Positions 34,413 to 40,394 of a stretch of 40,394 nucleotides of DNA are shown piece by piece. The position numbers and the translations under genes were made by a program. Origin of the DNA: Cyanothece sp. BG0011 (GTDB lineage Bacteria; Cyanobacteriota; Cyanobacteriia; Cyanobacteriales; Microcystaceae); NCBI RefSeq assembly GCF_003013815.1, contig NZ_PRLH01000010.1:1-40394 (forward strand), read 5' to 3'. The notes under the pieces are model-generated. The model was not told the DNA's origin. It made no database searches and saw only the letters and a program-made list of their open reading frames with translations. Numbering within the stretch: position 1 is the first letter of the stretch; every line of letters starts with the position of its first letter.

Positions 34413-35780
34413 TCATTTAATCCACACGGTTTTAACATTAAGAAATTCTTGCATTCCTTCGATGCTTAATTCCCGTCCGTAACCCGATCGCTTGATTCCC
34501 CCGAAAGGTAGGCGAGGGTCAGATTTGACCATACCGTTGATAAAGACACATCCGGCTTCAATCTCTTCAATTAAGCGATCTTGTTGGGCCGGATCATTGG
34601 TCCAAGCACTAGACCCTAATCCAAAGATGGTATCATTAGCTAATTCAATAGCTTCATCGATATCCTTAACCCGGAAGAGTAAAGCCACCGGCCCAAAGAA
34701 TTCGTCGTAATAACCAGGAGAATCTACAGGAATATCCGTTAAAATAGTCGGTTGATAAAAGTAACCAGGGCGATCGCTGACCACTTGACCTCCTAATAGT
34801 ATTGTCCCTCCTTTTGTCACGGTTTCTTGAACTTGTTGATTGAGTTCTAATAACATTGAGGCATTAGCCAACGGACCAATGTCGGTGTCTTCTTCCATGG
34901 GGTCCCCTACTTTGAGGGCTTTAAATTTTTCTACGAGTAATGCTTGAAATTCATCGGCGATGGACTCGGCTAAAATAAAGCGTTTTGCAGCAATACAAGA
35001 CTGACCATTGTTTAACATTCTAGCCGTGACGGCAGTGGTGGCTGCTGCTTCAATATCGGCACTTTCTAGGACAATAAAGGGATCACTACCCCCTAATTCT
35101 AAAACAACTTTTTTAATCTGTTTACCGGCTGCTGATGCTAAACTAGCCCCGGCAGGTTCACTTCCGGTTAATGTCGCGGCTTTTACCCTAGGATCATTAA
35201 TAATCGATTCTACCTGAGACGCACCGATCAGTAGAGTTTGAAAACAACCTGCCGGAAACCCTGCTTCTGCGAGGATAGCTTCAATAGCTAAGGCGCATTG
35301 AGGGACGTTAGAGGCGTGTTTGAGAATGCCTACATTACCGGCCATCAATGCAGGGGCAGCAAAGCGAAAGACTTGCCACAAGGGAAAATTCCAAGGCATC
35401 ACGGCTAGAATGACCCCTAGGGGTTGATAACGGATAAAGCTACGACTGGCATCCGTTTCGGCTTCCACATCTTTGAGAAACTCAGCAGCATTGTCTGCGT
35501 AATAACGACACACCAAAGCGCATTTTTTGGCTTCTGCGATCGCGCTTTTGATCGGTTTACCCATTTCTAGGGTCATGGTTTCCCCTAGTTTACGTTGATC
35601 TCTTTCTAAAATATCAGCAGCCGCCTTTAACCATTGACTTCTTTGTTCAAGGGAGATTTTGCGATACTGTTTAAAGGTCGTCTCTGCTAAAGCCAGTTTA
35701 ACCTCAATCTCGTCTACCGGTGTCGGTTCAAAGATTTTTACTGTTTCTCCCGTTGCTGGGTTAACTGTAGCGATACCCAT
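34413..35780 (-). CDS. Succinate-semialdehyde dehydrogenase (aldehyde dehydrogenase family)
   Basis: A 455-residue NAD(P)-dependent aldehyde dehydrogenase. The catalytic residues are present: E228 in VVLELGGSDPFIV and C262 in NNGQSCIAAKRF. The coenzyme-binding PWNFPLWQVFRFAAPALMAG and TGSEPAG motifs are intact. The cysteine motif NNGQSC and overall sequence resemble GabD-type SSADH, which oxidises succinic semialdehyde to succinate. With the downstream TPP-dependent decarboxylase, it would close the cyanobacterial TCA cycle. ATG 35780 is preceded by AGGAGG, a strong ribosome binding site. Likely a two-gene operon, with a -10-like TATGAT on the minus strand at 35812-35817. Confidence 0.93.
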   Translation of the reverse strand: MGIATVNPATGETVKIFEPTPVDEIEVKLALAETTFKQYRKISLEQRSQWLKAAADILERDQRKLGETMTLEMGKPIKSAIAEAKKCALVCRYYADNAAEFLKDVEAETDASRSFIRYQPLGVILAVMPWNFPLWQVFRFAAPALMAGNVGILKHASNVPQCALAIEAILAEAGFPAGCFQTLLIGASQVESIINDPRVKAATLTGSEPAGASLASAAGKQIKKVVLELGGSDPFIVLESADIEAAATTAVTARMLNNGQSCIAAKRFILAESIADEFQALLVEKFKALKVGDPMEEDTDIGPLANASMLLELNQQVQETVTKGGTILLGGQVVSDRPGYFYQPTILTDIPVDSPGYYDEFFGPVALLFRVKDIDEAIELANDTIFGLGSSAWTNDPAQQDRLIEEIEAGCVFINGMVKSDPRLPFGGIKRSGYGRELSIEGMQEFLNVKTVWIK

Positions 35781-36015
35781 TGTTCCTCCTAAATTCCCCT
35801 AAGTGTGTACAATCATAGTGATCCCTTCTTTAGTGTGCTATTACTACACAAAAGTTAAGGGGATTTTTTGGGAATTTTTAACATCTATTTCTACATTGAC
35901 TCTTTATGAAGAGCATCAACTAAAAAATTAATATTTCTCTACATAAGTTTGCTTGTTGCAACAAACTATCCTCTTTTGGTAGCGCAATAGTATTTATTAT
36001 TTAAAATATACTTAT

Positions 36016-36279
36016 CTAGTTTCGATAGATTTGACGACGATGACCAATTTTAATAACTAAAATAACTAAAATATCTTTTTCTATTTTATAAATAATTCGA
36101 TATTCACCTACCCTTATTCTTAGTCTTCCCTGTCCGTTTTTTAGTTTTTTTATACCAGAAGGATAAGGATTAATTTTTAACATATCAATTTTATCTCTGA
36201 TTCTTTCTTGAACATCTCTAGGAAGTTTAGAAAGTTCTTTTTTTGCGCTTTTTAAAAATTCAATTTTATATTCTGTCAT
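36016..36279 (-). CDS. RelE/ParE-family toxin
   Basis: An 87-residue toxin of the RelE superfamily: YKIEFLKSAKKELSKLPRDV, then RIRDKIDMLKINPYPSGIKK, LRIRVGEYRIIYKI and the closing IKIGHRRQIY motif. These are the four-stranded sheet and C-terminal basic residues typical of ribosome-dependent mRNA interferases. The antitoxin gene lies 8 nt upstream on the same strand. The conserved C-terminal His-Arg-Arg and Tyr are retained, so it is probably active. Confidence 0.92.
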   Translation of the reverse strand: MTEYKIEFLKSAKKELSKLPRDVQERIRDKIDMLKINPYPSGIKKLKNGQGRLRIRVGEYRIIYKIEKDILVILVIKIGHRRQIYRN

Positions 36280-36287
36280 ATTTTAAA

Positions 36288-36530
<243 letters not shown>

Positions 36531-36731
36531 TTAAAAATGTATTGTTTGAATTAGTTGATCTTTTATTTTAAAGGGCTTTATGGTTTTGCTCCTTTACTCC
36601 TTTACTTTACCATCTTTATATTTTATAATTAAGATGTATTCAGTAATTCCCTCAAAAATCTAAACTTATCTTAAAATATCATAATAATGAAAATTTTGCG
36701 CACCCTACGTAATTAATCGGACAACATATTA

Positions 36732-37340
36732 TTATTTAACAAAAGAAAATAGTTGATCACAGTTTAACTGAAGGTTAGGAAATAAGGCAGATTTAATAAT
36801 ATCTCCTTGACGTAACAACACTTTTTGATATTCATCATTAACTAACTGACAAATTGTTATAGTCGGTTGTTTAGGACTCCCAATATAGTATTTTCCTCCA
36901 ATTCCTAAATAATCAACAATCCAATATTCAGGAATTTTTAAAGACTCGTAATCTTCATATTTACGTGCATAATCATTTTGCCAGTTATTACTAACAACTT
37001 CTACCACTAATTTAATAGTTGTTCCCAATGTAATCACAGGTTCATGACTCCAAAGAGGTTCATTTTTTAAAGCATTTTCATCAAGAATAATAACATCAGG
37101 ACGAAACGCACTAATAGAACTCAAAGGTTGAATTAAACAACGATGAGGAATAAAAAAGGGTAGATTAAAGCGATCAATTTCAACATTGAACTTTCGACTA
37201 ATGAAAGCTGCTACTTGTTCATGGGTTCCTGTCGGTTCCAGATCAACTAATTCCCCATCAATCAGTTCATAACGTTCATTATCTCCATATTGACTAATAA
37301 ATTCATCAACATTGATGCCGGTAATAGTTGGCGATCGCAT
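36732..37340 (-). CDS. Uma2 family nuclease (DUF820), copy C
   Basis: From ATG 37340 the product begins MRSPTITGINVDEFISQYGD (202 residues); ATG 37352 is an alternative. It has the Uma2 landmarks RYELIDGELVDLEPTGTHEQ, the acidic active-site segment FRPDVIILDE, and the KLVVEVVSNNWQNDYARKYE stretch with the conserved Glu and trailing Lys, followed by YESLKIPEYWIVDYLG. Not obviously linked to the neighbouring toxin-antitoxin pair, though all are accessory genes. Confidence 0.88.
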   Translation of the reverse strand: MRSPTITGINVDEFISQYGDNERYELIDGELVDLEPTGTHEQVAAFISRKFNVEIDRFNLPFFIPHRCLIQPLSSISAFRPDVIILDENALKNEPLWSHEPVITLGTTIKLVVEVVSNNWQNDYARKYEDYESLKIPEYWIVDYLGIGGKYYIGSPKQPTITICQLVNDEYQKVLLRQGDIIKSALFPNLQLNCDQLFSFVK

Positions 37341-37397
37341 AATCAATTCCATTAATAATAATCTGTTTATATACAATAGGTAAATCTAAACTTTAAT

Positions 37398-38081
37398 CTA
37401 TGAAACCGTCAAAGATTGACCATTATTCTTGGCAGTTAGCTTTAAAATAAAAGGAGCAGCTTTTTTGCTCCATTGCTCAGGAGATTCAAAACCATTAGCA
37501 TTTTCTCCCCAACAAGTTTGTAACATTTCAGTGTTAATAATGCCTGGATTTAACGCAATGATTCCGATTCCTTTAGGAACTTCTTGAGCTAATCCTTGGG
37601 ATAACCCTTCAATCGCCCATTTTGAAGTACAATAGGGAACCACTTCAGGAGAGGTTGAACGACCCCATCCCGAACTAAAATTAACAATAATGCCTTTCTT
37701 TTTTGCCATCATCGCCGGCAAAAATCCCCTAATGGTTCGTACCACGCCATTAATATTAATATCGGTTAATTGAATAAAATCTGCTTCACTAATTTCCCAT
37801 AAAGGTAAAGGTTGATTAATAATAGCTGCATTGTTGATTAAAAAATCAGGGCTTCCCCATTGTTCGATCACTCGATTGCTCCATGTTTGTACTTGTTGGT
37901 TATTAGATAAATCAACCACATCAAAATCATGATTCGGGTAAAGATGATTGAGTTTTTCTATCTCCTCAATAGAACGACCACAGCCAATAATTTTATGGCC
38001 TTTTTTAATTAATTCTTCTCCTAAAGCTCTTCCTAATCCTTTAGTGATTCCTGTAATAATAATGGTGAAAGATTCTTTCAT
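37398..38081 (-). CDS. Short-chain dehydrogenase/reductase (SDR)
   Basis: A 227-residue classical SDR. The Rossmann glycine motif is TGITKGLGRAL (about 11-21), the NNAA motif is in DFLINNAAI, the catalytic Ser lies in NFSSGWGRS, and YCTSKWA supplies the Tyr-x-x-x-Lys pair. The C-terminal NPGIINTEML follows. Substrate unknown. It precedes the Uma2 copy C gene by 57 nt on the same strand, but a shared function is not suggested. Confidence 0.93.
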   Translation of the reverse strand: MKESFTIIITGITKGLGRALGEELIKKGHKIIGCGRSIEEIEKLNHLYPNHDFDVVDLSNNQQVQTWSNRVIEQWGSPDFLINNAAIINQPLPLWEISEADFIQLTDININGVVRTIRGFLPAMMAKKKGIIVNFSSGWGRSTSPEVVPYCTSKWAIEGLSQGLAQEVPKGIGIIALNPGIINTEMLQTCWGENANGFESPEQWSKKAAPFILKLTAKNNGQSLTVS

Positions 38082-38212
38082 TTTAATGGTTAATGCTCTA
38101 CTAATAGTGATTATCTCATAGAAACCTAGTAACTCTACCGTTTGGAAGATGAACAGGCTTATTTTTAGTCGTTAGGGTAATAAATGATAACTAAATTAAT
38201 TATCTTATTATT

Positions 38213-38614
38213 ATGGTACAGACAAACAATTCTTCTCAACCGTTATCTTCATCTAATCCTAACGAAATACCCGATCGCAAAATCACTGAACCCTCTGAAC
38301 CCAATACTATTCCCCCAGGAGTCAGCGACCGCAACACCGGAATGGGTGCAACCCTCGAATCTGATGACTATCGTCTTGCATCGGGAGAAAACACCACTGC
38401 AGGGGACCCGGACGCGATGACAGAACAAGCTAAAGTGGTCGGAGAAGAAGCGATCGGTGGTGATACTCCCACACCGGATCAAAATAATGTTGATGACATT
38501 GGAGACGCAACAGGGGTTGACTTTGCACCTTCAGAACCGGTAGAAGTGTTCGACGAAATGCAACAACGAGATCGCGATCGCTTTGAACTTGATCCCAATT
38601 CTAAAGAATCTTAA
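38213..38614 (+). CDS. Acidic, probably disordered protein resembling DUF6335
   Basis: A 133-residue protein rich in Asp, Glu, Pro, Ser and Thr, with no hydrophobic core, signal peptide or membrane segment, so it should be largely disordered. Its C-terminal part (DATGVDFAPSEPVEVFDEMQ, then QRDRDRFELDPNSKES) is like the conserved end of cyanobacterial proteins annotated DUF6335, where an ERDRHRWELDP-type motif closes the protein. A central DDYRLASGENTTAGDPDAM stretch is also seen in relatives. Function unknown. It sits 3 nt before the UbiA-like gene, so the two are probably co-transcribed and coupled. Confidence 0.75.
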   Translation: MVQTNNSSQPLSSSNPNEIPDRKITEPSEPNTIPPGVSDRNTGMGATLESDDYRLASGENTTAGDPDAMTEQAKVVGEEAIGGDTPTPDQNNVDDIGDATGVDFAPSEPVEVFDEMQQRDRDRFELDPNSKES

Positions 38615-38617
38615 TCA

Positions 38618-39505
38618 GTGAGTAAAAATCTTAACTTATTTAATCAGCAAAAATGGCGTAATTTCTTCTTAGAAACCCTTATTTATTCTAATATTTGGGT
38701 GGCTTCTGCCATTGCCTCCCTTTGTTTTAGTTTTCAATTGTTGATGGGACTTCCCTTAGATTGGCGATCGCCGTTATTTTGTTTCGGGGCTGCTTTAATT
38801 CCTTATCATGTGGATCGGGTAGTCGATGCTTATGTTCAAAAAAGTCCCGATCGCAATGTTCAATCTTATTTTCAAAAGCCAGGGTTTTTAGTTTGGTTTT
38901 TGATAGTTTTAGGATTGACTGTTGTTGTTACCCTATTATGGTTTGCACCGACTGCTGTTCGCTACGTTAGTTTAGTGGGTATTTTGCCTTTAATTTATGG
39001 GGTTCCTTTGTTTCCTGGATCAAATCAATGGTATCGACTTAAGGATATTCCTGGGTCTAAAGCGTGGATTGTGGGTGGTATTATTACTTATGCTGTTGTT
39101 AGTTTGCCTTGTGCGTATGCTAACTATCAGCCTCAAGGACTTCCTTTTATTTTGACTACCTTATTTTTGTTTATTTTCATTGTTACGAATTCCCATAGTT
39201 TTGATTTACGAGATATAGACTCAGATCAAGAAAAAGGAGTGATTACTTTACCTTTGATGATGGGAATAGACAGAATGAAAATTTTACTATCTATTCTCAA
39301 TGTATCGGTGTTAGTGCTATGGGTTTGGGCTTGGTCATCTTTCTTACTACCATTTAACCCAGAGATAATAATTGCTATTTTTATTACTCTGTTGTATTTA
39401 CAGATACTTAAGCCCTCAACCCCTCGACCTATTTATTCAGTGGTTATTGATGGCTTTTTATTTGTTCCTTTGTTAGTTCAGGGATTATTTCATTTTGTTA
39501 CATAA
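38618..39505 (+). CDS. UbiA-like membrane protein (prenyltransferase fold)
   Basis: A 295-residue polytopic membrane protein with seven to nine hydrophobic segments, starting at GTG 38618. The loop FDLRDIDSDQEKGVITLP (about residues 197-214) matches the second Asp-rich motif of UbiA prenyltransferases. The first motif is only partly kept (PYHVDRVVDAY near 62-72, where NxxxDxxxD is usual), so catalytic activity is uncertain. UbiA enzymes attach prenyl chains to aromatic acceptors in quinone, tocopherol or chlorophyll synthesis; cyanobacteria also have distant members of unknown substrate. The preceding disordered-protein gene ends 3 nt upstream. A hairpin and T-run follow. Confidence 0.8.
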   Translation: MSKNLNLFNQQKWRNFFLETLIYSNIWVASAIASLCFSFQLLMGLPLDWRSPLFCFGAALIPYHVDRVVDAYVQKSPDRNVQSYFQKPGFLVWFLIVLGLTVVVTLLWFAPTAVRYVSLVGILPLIYGVPLFPGSNQWYRLKDIPGSKAWIVGGIITYAVVSLPCAYANYQPQGLPFILTTLFLFIFIVTNSHSFDLRDIDSDQEKGVITLPLMMGIDRMKILLSILNVSVLVLWVWAWSSFLLPFNPEIIIAIFITLLYLQILKPSTPRPIYSVVIDGFLFVPLLVQGLFHFVT

Positions 39506-39508
39506 ATA

Positions 39509-39537
39509 AATCCCCCTGATTAAGAGGGATTGTTTTT
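39509..39537 (+). terminator. Probable terminator after the UbiA-like gene
   Basis: AATCCC and GGGATT form a stem around CCTGATTAAGA and are followed by TGTTTTTGTT. Imperfect but well placed, directly after the stop codon. Confidence 0.6.
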
Positions 39538-39585
39538 GTTACAAACAGTGTATAAGTTTTACACTAATAAATCATCAATAGATAA

Positions 39586-39663
39586 TTAACTAATAGAAAT
39601 ACTAATAACTGTTACTACGCCAATAGACCATACAATAAACGACCAGATCCAGTTGACTATCAT
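39586..39663 (-). CDS. Candidate 25-residue single-pass membrane peptide
   Basis: On the minus strand, ATG 39663 opens a 25-codon frame reading MIVNWIWSFIVWSIGVVTVI followed by SISIS and a TAA stop. AGGAGG (39672-39677 as CCTCCT on the plus strand) lies exactly 8 nt upstream, the strongest possible Shine-Dalgarno at ideal spacing. The peptide is one hydrophobic helix with three tryptophans at one end, like the small single-span subunits of photosynthetic and respiratory complexes, but I do not recognise it as any named subunit (PetL, PetN, PsbM and others were considered and do not fit). Function unknown. Confidence 0.6.
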   Translation of the reverse strand: MIVNWIWSFIVWSIGVVTVISISIS

Positions 39664-40123
39664 TAAGTTAGCCTCCTCATACTAATTAATAAGCGTTCCC
39701 TTGATATCATCCCTCAATAAAGATGAATTCAGTTAGGGAAAATTGAAACAATGTAACCCGTTGATGCTCAGAGAGTTTCAAGGCGATCGCAAAATTTATA
39801 GTTGCTGATGGTGATGGTTTTTGACAAACTCATTGAAGATACCTCCACGATGCTCTAATTCGGCATACAATACACGATGACTGTATAATTATTGTCCTAT
39901 AAAAACAACTAATTTATTGTTGATAGTGAACCAACATAGACCCATTAAGCTTTTCTATACATACTATAGCAAATTATTCAAGTTGTTGCAATAAAACTTT
40001 ACATAAAGGGTAAGTTAAGGGCGATCGCTTAGTGTCTATGGACTCATAGCAGTTATCTTGATGAGATCAGCAAGGATCACCAATTGGTGATCCTTGCTGA
40101 ATACACTTGATACAATTTAAAGG
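39664..40123. other. Intergenic region near the right edge
   Basis: About 460 nt holding the upstream part of the candidate small-peptide gene, two HIP1 octamers (39783-39790, 40021-40028) and a perfect 34-nt palindrome (40067-40100). No other gene with a plausible start is seen. Confidence 0.5.
40067..40100. terminator. Perfect 34-nt palindrome downstream of the right-edge gene
   Basis: TCAGCAAGGATCACCAA is followed at once by its exact reverse complement. It lies 24 nt past the stop of the minus-strand gene and can form a strong cruciform or hairpin. No T-run follows on either strand, so it is a terminator-like or binding-site palindrome of uncertain role. Confidence 0.6.
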
Positions 40124-40394
40124 TTAGTTAAAGCCCCAGTTAATGGTAGGTTTAACTCCTGCTTTATCAACGACAGCATAGTTAATATCTGTAAATTGAG
40201 ACGGAGATAATTTAAAGATCCAATAACTATTAGTTCCGTAACTTTCTCCTGTTTCATCACACATTACTTTACCGGCCCATTCATCGGCAGGATCTTCGGC
40301 ATCGGTGAGTAATTTAATGCCACAATCATTGAGTAATTCTTTCATTTTTGCATTCATTTCTTGGGCATTGGGATTATCAGATAAGCCATATTCT
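40124..40394 (-). CDS. Partial protein of unknown function, continues beyond the window
   Basis: The frame is open from the right edge to the stop at 40124, and residues upstream of the first internal Met (EYGLSDNPNAQE) look coding, so the true start is outside the window. The visible 89 residues include EYGLSDNPNAQEMNAKMKEL and DEWAGKVMCDETGESYGTNS, then a SPSQFTDINYAVVDKAGVKP end, with conserved-looking Trp, Tyr and Gly residues. The composition suggests a soluble alpha/beta protein. I recognise no domain. Confidence 0.55.
   Translation of the reverse strand, partial: EYGLSDNPNAQEMNAKMKELLNDCGIKLLTDAEDPADEWAGKVMCDETGESYGTNSYWIFKLSPSQFTDINYAVVDKAGVKPTINWGFN

Noticed and set aside
38249-38482. 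77-codon minus-strand frame inside the acidic disordered gene
   Set aside because: Cysteine- and Arg-rich mirror of acidic codons; no supporting context.

Overview
The window looks like chromosome of a unicellular, AT-rich cyanobacterium of the Crocosphaera/Cyanothece type. Evidence seen directly: a double-BMC carboxysome shell gene (ccmO), a cyanobacterial-type PEP carboxylase, many HIP1 octamers (GCGATCGC, e.g. 3833-3840, 4115-4122, 39783-39790, 40021-40028), a Ser/Thr kinase fused to pentapeptide repeats, several Uma2-family genes and many short palindromic intergenic repeats. The genus is inferred from overall resemblance only. No rRNA, tRNA, CRISPR array, transposase or phage gene was found.

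Layout. 1-850: the N-terminal part of a DNA methyltransferase running off the left edge, then a small helical protein. 850-9100: core metabolism and membrane genes (AI-2E-family exporter, ppc, ccmO, a VTT-domain membrane protein coupled to a MidA-type methyltransferase, a DUF1499 protein, a 69-residue protein). 9350-13120: kinase-pentapeptide protein and a lysyl-tRNA synthetase with a C-terminal KTSC domain. 13150-17860: an accessory patch with two tandem, nearly identical Rpn-type nuclease genes, a coiled-coil protein, a frameshifted hicB and a two-gene type II restriction-modification system. 17967-20528: leuS. 20560-25060: a second accessory patch with a DUF262 protein, duplicated small ribbon-helix-helix-like genes around a solitary hicB, a DUF2283 gene, a complete hicB-hicA pair and two Uma2-family nucleases. 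25140-28800: pgk, a universal stress protein, purA and rplY. 28800-35800: a pentameric ligand-gated channel homologue, a large Tat-signal glycine-rich protein, and an acetolactate-synthase-like gene next to a succinate-semialdehyde dehydrogenase, the pair known in cyanobacteria to close the TCA cycle through 2-oxoglutarate decarboxylase. 36000-40394: a RelE-type toxin-antitoxin pair, a third Uma2 gene, an SDR oxidoreductase, an acidic disordered protein, a UbiA-like membrane protein, a candidate 25-residue membrane peptide and a partial gene at the right edge.

Most striking observation. Each copy of the tandem rpn gene has an in-frame internal ATG preceded by AGGAG at good spacing, so each could also make a separate 64-70-residue C-terminal protein. 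By eye, the two copies are identical over about 605 nt upstream of this point. They differ by several substitutions and one extra four-residue repeat only in the part encoding the short protein. This matches the published RpnL/RpnS toxin with intragenic antitoxin architecture and suggests that the antitoxin part diversifies while the nuclease part is held constant. The two copies and the next gene are separated by composite palindromic repeats that may have driven the duplication.

Carbon metabolism is well represented: PEPC (anaplerotic CO2 fixation), CcmO (CO2 concentration), Pgk (Calvin cycle/glycolysis) and the 2-oxoglutarate decarboxylase/SSADH pair. These lie in separate transcription units. 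All calls were made by reading the sequence; no database search was run.
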